64,000 nt of DNA from Strigamia acuminata. Lineage: Eukaryota > Arthropoda > Chilopoda > Geophilomorpha > Linotaeniidae. Under the pieces are notes generated by a model that was not told the origin of the DNA, searched no databases, and saw only the letters and a list, made by a program, of their open reading frames with translations. The position numbers and the translations under genes are program-made. The DNA lies in assembly GCA_949358305.1 (NCBI GenBank), contig OX442314.1, positions 25,165,060-25,229,059 of the forward strand, in the 5' to 3' direction. Numbering within the stretch: position 1 is the first letter of the stretch; every line of letters starts with the position of its first letter. This document shows, piece by piece, positions 54,495 to 64,000 of the stretch.

Positions 54495-54542
54495 CCCATT
54501 TCACGCAACAATGCAAATACCTCAACAGGGATGCCATTACAG
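54495..54542 (+). other. Candidate 48-bp cassette exon
   Basis: TTAATTCCAG|...|GTAACA encloses 48 bp open in phase 0 (PISRNNANTSTGMPLQ). Both candidate first exons upstream end in phase 0, so it could follow either. It lies in a GC-rich island (54400-54680) that also has TGACTCA and TGATGTCA words, so an enhancer is the alternative reading. Confidence 0.25.
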
Positions 54543-54679
54543 GTAACAGATTGCAATGTATAGGATGGGATGACATCATCTTGAAGCGAAATCGGTCGCG
54601 ATAAGGGGAGGTGATGAAGTCACTGTGTTGAGTCACAGGTATAAGTAGGCGAGTTAGGGGGAGGGGAAATTCCAATAGA

Positions 54680-57600
54680 TGGATGTGAAGGATTTTCGTT
54701 TTAATGGCATGGAAATATTGTTTTTGAGGAATTATGGTGTCAAGTGTCCAGAGAGAGGAGAATTTTTAGAATAGATGTACAATATAATATTTGTTAATTG
54801 GATGATCGATAAAGCAAAGGGTGACAAGAGTGGGATTGTTTCCCTGGTGGGAGATTTGTCAATAAAGTTTAATTTAGGTGCATTGATTGCAATGTGCAAG
54901 CATTTTCATTGATTAAAAAAAGGGCAAGTCATGATTACCATCTGACAAACCACCTGATTCACTGTGGGTCAATATGTTGGTCAGTCAATATAATTGAAAG
55001 TAATTTTTTTTTTTTTTTTTTTTTTGTTGTTGTAAAAAATGTTTGAAATGTTGTTTTGTGGAAAGGGATTTGGGATTTAGGTATTGGAAAAATGTTGCAT
55101 TTTTGAAAACACATCTGAAGGAGAAATCAATGGAGTTTCATAGGTTTGGTGTTTGAAGACCCATAGAAGTGGTCCGTGGTAAACATAAGCAAGTAGTTTT
55201 CCCACAGGAACTGTTGCAATGTTAAGCTTGGTTTCTCCTTCTATATGATCTATTCTTCCCAGAAGCTAAAACCATGAGATAGAGTCTCCTGTAGGCATCA
55301 TTTTGGTGTTGTGTTTTGAATTAGAAGTAGTTGCTGCATTGAAAAAGCCGATATTTATCGTATTTTACCGATTAAGAGCCGCCCTCGAATAGGTTAAGGT
55401 TAAGACTAATGTTTCAGACGTTTTTTCTCAAAACTTTTCAGTAAGACATAATTTTTTTAAGAACAGTTCTAGACTAATTGGATGATGCTCTACAACTTTC
55501 TAATTAACTTTTTCTCTCTATCTGTCACGGTTCTCGAGTTACAATATGGATGACCTCTGAGGTCAAGTTGGATGTCATAATTGGATTTCTTCCGACATAC
55601 TACCCTTACAATAATTTTGCTGAATCAACATCTAGAACAGTTTGGGAATTATTTACATAGAACCAGACTTTCTGACCACCCTGTATGAAGCGTATTTTTT
55701 AGATTTTTTAAGATTAAACCTCTTTTTAGGGTGGGGGCCCAAAAGAAATTTTCTGCTTCCGGCCTTGTGTAAACCAGTCTAAATGCATATTTTAAACGGA
55801 CATTTGAAGAACATAAATTGTTTAAAGGCTGTTTAACTGTAATAAATTTAATAGGCGCATTCGTAAAGTCATTTAAACTTGTTTATATTTTTTAAACCAG
55901 TTTAAACTTAAAATTAACACGATGTTGTTTAGGCTAAATGCAGTAGTGCATGCCGGTTAGGTGATATAACACTGGTGGACCTTGAAATTTTCAAGATCTT
56001 TAAAGGTATCAATTTATTCATCGCCCTATTTTCTTGTGATGTAATGTGAGACAATGAGGAAATGGAGAAACAATTTATCATTGCTTTCAAGTGCTGGATT
56101 TGAGGTTAGATAATTTGCTAGGCAGAGGAAAAGGAAATATGATATTTGATTTCGTCTGAGGAAGAATGAAAGTAAATAAGATGAAAGGTGAAGCGGAAGC
56201 TGCTTTCACACGTTATGGTTAAAATATTGCCTTCGAGAGACACCGTATCTTGGAATCTAATCCGTAATTTCTTTTTATGTCGGTCCCGGAGGCTCATCTC
56301 GTAAAAACATCAAACGCACGCTGCGTGCTGCGCCTGATCCTTCCAGATATGGCGAATTTTTGATGTTGCAGCAAATCCATCTTGAGGAAAAAATAAAATG
56401 GTGCAGTTTTTATGCAAATTGGTCAACAACTTATCCAAAAGGGCTCTGCTGCAAGGTTTGAATTGAACAATGCGATTCAGCAATGCAGAACCCACCGCTG
56501 GGTGTTGCAGGAAGAGTTTGCTTGCTTGTGATGCAGTAACAATGCAAACGAATGGAAAAATAGAGGGTTTATGGAAGGGTACTTGTGGGTTATAGAATAT
56601 CAAGTTATAACCTTATAACTGTTGTATAAATTCATAAGAAGGAAATTTATGAATAAATAAACGCCCGGACGTTTATTTGAAGCTTTACGGTATTTGCGCA
56701 TTAGCACTTTTGAGTTATGAAGTTTATATCACAAAATTGTTGCATGTGCGATATTCGCATATTTGTTTAAGCTCATCAATTCCTTATTGTAATTATCATT
56801 ATTTGTGACGTTTTAGCGACGTTTTTCCTTCGGTTTCTTTGGTTTTTTGGTGTTTTTTCTTGTTTTTCCTGTTTTTTCCTGGTATTTTTTGGTATTTTTT
56901 GGGTAGTGTGTGTTTATTGGGGGGTTTATTTGGTTTTTAAGTGTTTTTTCCGTTTTCTTAGGTTTTTAGTAAAGTTTTTAAGTGTTTTTTTTTGGACCTC
57001 GATAAAAATTTTCAATAGTATCCGGACCCCACTTAAAATTATTTGCCGACCACTGTGCTAAGCGTTTAAGCGCCACCTGGCGCACTTGAATAAAATCGCT
57101 TGATTGAATTCTACTTCCACGAACGGTCATTTCTTTCACTCCACTTACAATTTTAATATTTGGTAAGAACACACCAGCATGTTAGCTGCAACACGATGCC
57201 ATAAGCAAATCAATCAACTGGTCGATCGGAAATGTTGGTTTGCGATCATGCCTAGCTGCTGTGTACAAAATTTACCATGATTTTAAACCATGGATTATCC
57301 TAAATTTGTTGCTGTGATGTGCTTAATTTGGCAAAGCATTTGAATTGTTCAATTTGTTAGGAGCATATTAAGCTAGGCGATGTTTAAATTAATCCTGAGA
57401 TTGACGATATGAATTTTATTAAAGTTAGAGTGACAAAATAGGTCAGGCACCATCTTGGCAATCATCTAAACCCGTGATGTGAAAGTGATTGACTGACATC
57501 ATTTAAATGTCAGTTTGTCACAACTTATCGGTGAGTTTTTGCACTACCTGGTGGATTCAGGCTGTGTTGGGATCGCTAACTAACTAGAACAGCTTCGCTA

Positions 57601-57816
57601 AAGTTTCGCTTTTCCTCCAGAATTTACATTTCGCTAATTGTCGCTGTCGCTAACTGAGCTTCAAGCTGGACTGGGACGTTTTTTATGTCCTAGGCTGTAC
57701 ACTGTTCTAAGGTTATAACTTGACTTACCTTTTCACAAACACTATTAACTGAAATAGGCTTCAGTATTATGAACAAACCATCGATAGATTGCAAGAAGAA
57801 AGGAAAAAAGTGCATG
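54680..57816. other. Gene-poor, MITE debris
   Basis: Includes a half-element TATCGTATTTTACCGATTAA near 55355, a mariner-like end CTTTCTGACCACCCTGTA near 55672, a CGCCCGGACGTTTATT...TACGGTA end at about 56661-56692, a T/G-rich low-complexity run (56820-57000) and a hAT-like CAGTGGTCGGCAAA end (minus strand, about 57055). No supported exon. Confidence 0.4.
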
Positions 57817-57821
57817 GATAA

Positions 57822-58015
57822 TGGAGTATCTCGTACTCCATTTTTGTTTATGATAATTTATGACGCTGCCGATTGCAGCGCCACCTACGTGGTCACTCGA
57901 TTAAAAACACACTTATGCAAACAAGCCCACTCAACATGGTCGTCTTCTAGTCCGTGCTTTCCAATCCAACACCATCACAAAACAATCCAGCTGAATCCAT
58001 TACAAGAACACATAA
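57822..58015 (+). repeat. 5' LTR of the TR-GAG element
   Basis: Begins TGGAGTATCTCGTACTCCA, a perfect 7-bp stem hairpin at the very tip, and ends ACACATAA. No difference from the 3' copy was seen. Confidence 0.9.
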
Positions 58016-58017
58016 AA

Positions 58018-58035
58018 TGGCGACGAGGATGGGAC
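58018..58035 (+). promoter_or_regulatory. Primer-binding site of the TR-GAG element
   Basis: TGGCGACGAGGATGGGAC starts two bases after the 5' LTR with the TGG expected opposite a tRNA CCA end. The primer tRNA is not identified. Confidence 0.6.
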
Positions 58036-58181
58036 CACAATCCATCGCACTACACTGAAACCACCTCCATGCAAGTTTTTCCGAGCCTTTTGGAACCCTT
58101 CACCGATTTTCACACCACCACGTGTTAGGCCTGCGATCATTGTCTTCGTGTCGATCGTTTTTCACCGTTTTTCGCTTCAAC

Positions 58182-59042
58182 ATGGCTACAACCGCAGTTT
58201 TCCACGAATTCAATCCAGCAGGCGATTGGGAGCTCTACATTGAACGGATGGAGGCGTTTTTCGGATACCATGACATCGTGGACGACAAAAAAAAGGTTAA
58301 TTTGCTAATTTCGTGCGTTGGAGACGACAACTATAAATGCATGTCCGACCTTGCAAATCCAAAGAAACCAAGCGCCATGACTTTCGCTGAGCTGAACGCA
58401 TTGATGACCAAACATGCACGGCCCAAACCCATGATGTTGGCCGAACGAAATCGTTTTCAGCGGCGAAATCAAGGACCGACCGAGTCAATTGCCGACTTTG
58501 CTTTGGCTCTCCAGGCGCTTGCGAAGTCGTGTGATTACGCAGATAACCTATCCAACACTCTCCGGGATCGTTTCGTGTGCGGTTTGCGTCATGAACGTAT
58601 AATATCAACGCTTGTCCATCTGGCAGATATTTCCTTCGATAATGTCTACAAACACGCCATCTCCATGGAGCAGACGTTGACAGAGGTTCCGAATTTCCAC
58701 CCAGGAACCAAAACTGAAGTGCACAAAGTCGGCAACACCGAGAAGTCGCACGGCAACGGCAATCGTGCCTACACCAAATCCCGTAATTCGACAAACGCAG
58801 AAGCGACGCACCAGCCATCGGGCAACACCCAAGCGTCTGGCAGCGGCCCACAATGCGCTTCGTGCGGAGGAACGGACCACCGACGTGATGACTGCACGCA
58901 TCGATACGCAACCTGTTACGGCTGCGGAAAAAAAGGCCACATCAAGTCCGCTTGCATGTCCGCCGGCAGACCCGCTACTGCTACTCCACAACCAGTCCAC
59001 TACCAATCCACCGAGCCTCCTTTGGAGCTCGCATTTTATTAA
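58182..59042 (+). CDS. Gag polyprotein of the TR-GAG element, 286 aa
   Basis: The start is the ATG at 58182 (MATTAVFHEFNPAGDWELYI); the frame is open 20 codons further but without an ATG. Residues about 10-180 form a Gypsy-type capsid (retrotrans_gag) region: W..YIERMEAFF, KKVNLLISCVGDDNY, RNRFQRRNQGPTESIADFAL, RDRFVCGL. A Ser/Asn/Thr-rich linker follows, then two zinc knuckles of CX2CX4HX4C form, CASCGGTDHRRDDC and CYGCGKKGHIKSAC, which bind RNA. The ORF stops soon after (LELAFY). No frameshift or internal stop is seen, so it probably still makes protein. Higher GC than the surroundings marks it as an insertion. Confidence 0.92.
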   Translation: MATTAVFHEFNPAGDWELYIERMEAFFGYHDIVDDKKKVNLLISCVGDDNYKCMSDLANPKKPSAMTFAELNALMTKHARPKPMMLAERNRFQRRNQGPTESIADFALALQALAKSCDYADNLSNTLRDRFVCGLRHERIISTLVHLADISFDNVYKHAISMEQTLTEVPNFHPGTKTEVHKVGNTEKSHGNGNRAYTKSRNSTNAEATHQPSGNTQASGSGPQCASCGGTDHRRDDCTHRYATCYGCGKKGHIKSACMSAGRPATATPQPVHYQSTEPPLELAFY

Positions 59043-59447
59043 TTCCACTCCGGAAACACTCCAAATCATCGGAGTGGGGGGAGAATCTCCACGATTTTCC
59101 CTTCCCCCCATTTCAAACTTTCATGTGCGTTCCCGCTTCCACGCCGCGCATTCCGGCTATCGTTCCACACGTTCCTGCTACTGTTCTACACGTTTCGGCC
59201 ATCGTTCCATACGTTCCGGCTTCCATTTCCGCATCCAGCATCCGCTCAACCGCATCAGCATCCGCAAATGTTATAATTTAGTAAATCCTTTTTTTATGTA
59301 AAAATTCCTTCCACTTTTATTTGTTTTTGTTACATGTTTAATCTTCCATCTTTTTAAATTGTTTATTGTTAATATATTACATTCCATGTCTTATTTCAAC
59401 TTTCAATGTTTTAATTGTTTACCCTTGTTTCACAATTGGGGGAATGA

Positions 59448-59641
59448 TGGAGTATCTCGTACTCCATTTTTGTTTATGATAATTTATGACGCTGCCGATT
59501 GCAGCGCCACCTACGTGGTCACTCGATTAAAAACACACTTATGCAAACAAGCCCACTCAACATGGTCGTCTTCTAGTCCGTGCTTTCCAATCCAACACCA
59601 TCACAAAACAATCCAGCTGAATCCATTACAAGAACACATAA
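59448..59641 (+). repeat. 3' LTR of the TR-GAG element
   Basis: Same 194 bp as 57822-58015, preceded by GGGGGAATGA (polypurine-tract-like) and followed by the GATAA duplication. Confidence 0.9.
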
Positions 59642-59646
59642 GATAA

Positions 59647-62060
59647 AGAGGGTTTTATAAAAGTATATCAAAGCAAAAACGTTATCAGAAGGTGACCAAA
59701 ATGATTGATTTGTTGAGGCGTGATCACAAGGTTTCTTCTTGTGACATGTTCAACCAATGGGAGTTTGTCATTAGTGTTTTTAAACTGTTAGGGGTCTTCA
59801 GAACTGCTATGTATTCCCCTACAGTTTCATTTTAATTTTTTTTTTAAAGGAAAAAAATTGGATTTTTCCATCCCACCCCCATTATATTTTATTTTTATTT
59901 TTTCTTACAAGAAGTGTTTATGAAGTGTTTTTTTTTTCTCTCCTCTCAGTCCTCTGTTGTTTGTGTCATCTTTTTTTGTAATAAATCATACTATTGATCT
60001 GAAAGTGAATTGAGGGTTATCACTTTTTATTGTCCATTTGATGGAGGACCACTTTAGATGAATGATAAAATTGTGCTGTTAAGTGAAAATTGATTACCAT
60101 TGTTCTTAATATGCATTTTTTCTCCTGCATTTTAGTTTGTGTTTTTTATTTTATTCTAAGTTCACTCTTTAAAATGATTTGTTGATATTTTGTTAACGAT
60201 TTATTGTTGACAGCTTGTGTGTGAAACGCGGGTTTTATAATCGGATTAAAAATTTGTTAAATGAATTAAATGCAATGCAAGGTTATTGTGTTGATGTTGC
60301 ATTAAAGCGCAATTTCCTGAATGTTGATAAAACAAATAAAGGGCGCTTTAATTAAGGGGTTGTTAAAATCTTGATTTGAGTTGGACATTTTTAAGATAAA
60401 AATTTATTTCGCCTTAGGGTGAATGATAAGTTCCATAGACTTTAAGTTGTTTATTTGTAATTAAAACAAATACACACTAGAATTCCCAATTGCAATTTGC
60501 CTCTGGGAGAGTCTAATACGTTCTGCAGATGTTTGGTAAAACTCTTTACAGAAAAATCTTCAAACTTTCTGCTTTTACTCTTCAAGAGAGTGGGAAAATG
60601 AAAATAGACGCACAGGAGAATGAAAGCTGTTGTTTCGTTGTTCAAATGTCGCAACCCACTTTTACCTTACACTAAATATAGCGTAAAAAATGTCATAATT
60701 GTAAGGAAAAGTACCTGCCGCATAGGGCTTCTGTTTTCCCGCCTTTTATTAATTCCCGGTTCCCGGTACTAAAATGACCAGTACTCCCGGGAAATCGGTA
60801 CTCTCGTGACTAAAAAAGGTAAGGCCTCAGACGACGTTGAATGGTTAAAAATGGTTATTTTTTTTGTCTAAAATGGCCATTTTCATCATTGAAACGTTAC
60901 AAAACATAATGTTTAAATGACAAAAATGACATTTCAGCAACGTTTTGACAATTTTGGACAGAACCGGTTATTTTTTCAAATTTCTCGGTTCCCGGTTCTG
61001 TGATTTTCCAACCGGTTTCTCGGTAAGGCGGTACCCTGGTTTCCCAATACCGAAACCCTACTGCCGCAAACTGTGTAATGTGACGCACTTCCAAAGAAAA
61101 AAGTGCGTTTTATGGTCTGCAAAATACGGTGAATCGAGAAAAGCAGTTTAAAAGGCAGTTTAAATTCTGTCTGGTTTAAATTACTTTACGCTTTCTGTTT
61201 TTGCTGTTCGTAAAAACACCAAAAGCCAAATAAGCGAAACGTTGAATGCATCTGGTGAGGCTTTACTGCAATGTTTTCCGAAACAATTGCATTTGTTATT
61301 TAATGTATAAGATCTCGTAATGTAATTGACGGGTACTATAACTAGAAGCTAATAGCTCAATTATCATTAGGGTTTAGTGACCGAAAGTTTCATTATTAAC
61401 CTGCTAAACTCATGTGCACAAAACAGATGAATTGTATTGATTTTCTCTCACGAACTCAGATTGAAGTTGATAATTAGGAGATCTGTTCGCAGATGGAGCC
61501 ACACTATTAGGATTTTTAAAAATTTTGGTCAATTTAGCGAGGCGTCTCCCATTTTCTAAGTGGAGGTAACAAAATCGATCATGTGTGAAGTTGAGGTGAA
61601 ATTTTGTTTGACTAAAAATTGAAATATTGTGCTATGAATGCACCTGTGATCATATCGCCATTTCTCATCGCTTTTTCCCTGTGGTGTTATTCATTATTCA
61701 ATCCGATCATGACATTTGACATGTTGGATACATCGCTGCACAATGCGAAATAAGATGATACTTCATAGCAAGTATGGCAAAAATTTGACCAAGGTAAATT
61801 TATATATGCATAGAAATGATATTTTTAAAATAAATTTTATTATTTTATCAATATTTAGTTATAAGATAGTGTTTATTGTAGATTTTTTTGTGTAATTAAT
61901 TGATGAAAAAATGAAATTTATTTTTTTTCTTCAAATATTGGGTTTGGATAAATCAAAAAAATTCATTTTCGTCGCGTCTTAAAAATCGATTTTTATGTAT
62001 TTGCATACTTATTTATGAAATTTAGGAATTCAAAGTTTTACTATTGATTTTTACTCCTCC
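59647..62060. other. AT-rich, no supported gene
   Basis: Apart from the MITE at 60717-61073 I see no exon. Several short ORFs occur but none has exon-like composition or splice context. Confidence 0.35.
60717..61073. mobile_element. Decayed MITE with GGTTCCCGGT words
   Basis: CTGCCGCATAGGGCTTCTG at the left resembles the complement of the right end (GAAACCCTACTGCCGCAAAC). Inside, GGTTCCCGGT, CCCGGTACT and CCGGTTTCTCGGTA recur in both halves. Ends are diverged, so limits are approximate. Confidence 0.5.
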
Positions 62061-62068
62061 TTTTAAAT

Positions 62069-62082
62069 ATTACCATGGCAAC
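62069..62082. promoter_or_regulatory. Candidate RFX X-box
   Basis: ATTACCATGGCAAC fits the X-box consensus (RYYNYYN1-3RRNRAC) and the strong form TTACCATGGCAAC. A second weaker match, GTCTCCTAGCAAC, is at 62825-62837. No exon is recognised nearby, but a minus-strand gene could start here. Confidence 0.35.
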
Positions 62083-62377
62083 AACAAGCTTATGAATGCA
62101 ACCACAAAATTTATGCATAACTATGCATGCAATTCATAATGGCCAAACAAATTGAACTTTAACACTGAAAATGGCTCAATTTCTGCATTGACTGCATTAA
62201 ATATTTAAAACCCACTGAGTTTTTTAAGTAAAAAAGTAAAAAAGTTTATAGAAATGATGTCTACACATGTCATAACCACACCCTAAGGTTGAACCAATTG
62301 GTCATGAATTAATAAGTGACCAAGAAGTAAGAGAAATTAAAAAGAAAATCATAAAAAGATAAAAACCATTCCAAATT

Positions 62378-62638
62378 CCCATATGGTTTAAAAATATATT
62401 TTACAATATATTGCTTTCCACTTAATGCATTATGTATAGCCTTTTGCAGAATTAAGTATTTGTACGTTAAATAATGCAATTGAAAAATGTATTTGAAAAT
62501 GCCATTCATATTTTACAAATTAATACGTTTTACAAAATATATTATTATTTGCAAACCAATAGCACGCAAAAATATATTACAAAATGCATTTTAAAATACA
62601 TTACAATATAATTTCAACGTATTTTTTAACTGTATGGG
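62378..62638. mobile_element. CATATGG-type MITE, 261 bp
   Basis: CCCATATGGTTTAAAAATAT with TTTTACAATATATTGC at the left faces GTAATGTATTTT-type sequence and an end complementary to CCCATACAG at the right. Fullest copy of a family also seen at 27806-27991, 47255-47348 and, as an end only, at about 63511-63546. Confidence 0.65.
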
Positions 62639-63578
62639 TTATTACGTTGTATAAATTATTACTATTTTTTTTTTTTTTTTACAATAAAATCTATTTAAAA
62701 AAATTTAATTTTATCCAGTTATTTTAATATTTTTATTACAATGGCAAAAGAAGGTGATTGCATGCTAGAAAACGTATTTTAAGCCTCCTGCTACTCGTGC
62801 ATTAGAGTTTGCACTTAAATTTGTGTCTCCTAGCAACCTAGTTTCCCTGCAGGCCACAGTTTGTTCATGCACATTCGCAATAGATTCAATCTAATCAACT
62901 GTTCTTGGAGTGTGATGGAGGTCTGGGGTCAGAGAAACGAAATAAATAGGGGAAAATGAATTTTTTTTATTTAATGGAAAAAGAAAATGCCTCGAGTAAA
63001 TTCTAATAAGAAGAGGAAATCAATTTAAAATGGTTTGTTTGGTGTCATTTTCGGTTTTTCGTGCCACCCCTGTGAGTGTAAGATGGACATGATGTTAGGT
63101 GCAATATAACTGAGTGAGTATGATCCTGCATCTGGAGGTGAGGTCATTTAATGAGTCCCCTGCCAAGTGAGCAAAATGGCAATTTCTGCTGACCTACTTT
63201 GGCACAAGTATTTAGAAATTTGAGGGAGGCACCCTCCATTGTTGATTGGAATAATTTGAGCAAGCGCCCTCTGTTGTTGATTGGAATAACACAATTTACA
63301 AAGTGTTGAGCAGATGGTACTTTTTTATTGGATGAATTTAGTTTGTTTTGCTGGAAAGGACAGTTTTTGATGATGTCTAGTCTGGGTTTTTCTAGGCTGG
63401 TTTAAAGGCGAATTAAGAAAAGAAATGGTAAAGATGAAGTTAATTTCCAAAATAGTAACAAATCTGTTGAATTGCGTTCCAGGATTATCACAGAAATATT
63501 GTAGCGTTTGAACCCATTTGGTTCAAAAATGTATTTTACAATATAGACTCTTTGCTTTTCATTAGTCGACATCGGCAC

Positions 63579-63713
63579 TCTTTATAATGAATCGCAAGGG
63601 ACCCGAAAAATCGATTCATTATAACGAGAATTCGTTATATCGAAAAACCAAACCGGCCATTTTTAGGTATTCGTTGTATCAATAATTCGTTATATTGCGA
63701 TTCGTTATAAAGA
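63579..63713. mobile_element. TTCGTTATAA-type MITE, 135 bp
   Basis: TCTTTATAATGAATCGCAA and TTGCGATTCGTTATAAAGA are inverted repeats with one mismatch; ATTCGTTATA words repeat inside. The right half recurs at 53660-53723. Confidence 0.7.
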
Positions 63714-64000
63714 ATGAGCTTGATCAGTCAGTCCAACGCGTGTTAGTTCGCCTAGGACTTCAGTGCTGGTTGAGGCATAGCATGGTAAATAACAGTTTAT
63801 GGGAATTTAGCGTTTCAAGCTCGATAAACTACTTGATAAGTTATACAAGTGTCTAAAAAGTGGTTTTGCAAATGCTACACTACAGATGGTTGGTTTATGT
63901 TGCAAATACGCACTTTTTTCAAGAGGAAAAGAACAGCTCAGCATATTGCAGCGACTGTAACTCGAGATCATAGGTCTGTAGGGAATGAGGTGTCTGGAAG

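Larger units (their letters stand above)
57822..59641 (+). mobile_element. TR-GAG-like non-autonomous LTR retrotransposon
   Basis: A complete 1,820-bp element: 194-bp LTRs at both ends with no difference seen by eye, flanked by the 5-bp target duplication GATAA (57817-57821 and 59642-59646). A PBS follows the 5' LTR, a short G-rich tract (GGGGGA) precedes the 3' LTR, and between them lies one ORF, an intact Gag. Protease, RT, RNase H and integrase are absent; about 400 bp of non-coding sequence follow gag. Identical LTRs mean a recent insertion, so it must be moved by an autonomous Gypsy relative elsewhere. It lies in what is probably an intron of a long gene. Confidence 0.9.

Noticed and set aside
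56310-56603. 97-codon minus-strand ORF
   Set aside because: No splice or promoter context and no family; the region looks like repeat debris.
58297-59301. Antisense and other-frame ORFs over gag
   Set aside because: They are shadows of the GC-rich Gag coding sequence.
1-64000. CRISPR arrays, operons or bacterial genes
   Set aside because: Tandem repeats here lack spacer structure, genes are intron-rich and the tRNA is eukaryotic; no prokaryotic signal was seen.

Overview
This is nuclear DNA of an animal, most likely an arthropod. It is AT-rich and its genes are split by many GT-AG introns, most of them very short (41 to about 100 bp in the gene-dense part). There are replication-type histone genes with a 3' stem-loop, a pol III tRNA gene, a short TTAGG array and many decayed transposons. 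The species cannot be named from sequence alone. Gene density is high from about 7 to 36 kb and very low from 36 to 64 kb.

Left edge (1-7 kb): a minus-strand LTR retrotransposon enters from the left (LTR, primer-binding site, start of a gag-like ORF). Next comes an old inverted duplication with arms of about 1.5-1.65 kb (1209-2750 and 5040-6692). Each arm holds a divergent replication-dependent histone H2A gene, a shared CCAAT-box promoter, a short divergently transcribed ORF (intact on the right, frameshifted on the left) and a scrap of a leucine-rich-repeat gene. The spacer contains a MITE, a TTAGG array and a probable Copia gag remnant. The right arm also carries a perfect 76-bp-arm palindrome.

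Gene-dense part (7-36 kb), in order: an intact three-exon LRR gene (+); DNAJC28 (-, 5 exons); PPP6R3/SAPS, the protein phosphatase 6 regulatory subunit (-, 22 exons, 863 aa); SINHCAF/FAM60A, a SIN3-HDAC subunit (+, 4 coding exons); a SAXO4/PPP1R32-like microtubule protein (-, 7 exons); tRNA-Glu(CTC) (+); a small unidentified spliced gene (+); and phenylalanine hydroxylase (+, 11 exons, one GC-AG intron). I rebuilt exon chains by hand from splice signals and reading-frame phase. All the named genes close in frame from start to stop.

Repeat-rich part (36-64 kb): only isolated exons are visible. On the plus strand there are two possible alternative first exons (41306-41359 and 50964-51137), the second just downstream of a perfect CRE. 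On the minus strand there is an internal exon at 48322-48437 and a terminal exon at 39748-39967. Their genes have long introns and probably leave the window. The rest is MITEs (several nested), a Gypsy RNase H remnant and a tRNA-like SINE scrap.

The best candidate for something little described is a young 1,820-bp element at 57822-59641: two identical-looking 194-bp LTRs, a 5-bp target duplication, a primer-binding site and a single intact Gag ORF with two CCHC knuckles, but no pol. This is the layout of the TR-GAG non-autonomous retrotransposons described in plants. The genes here do not form one pathway; they are ordinary independent eukaryotic loci.
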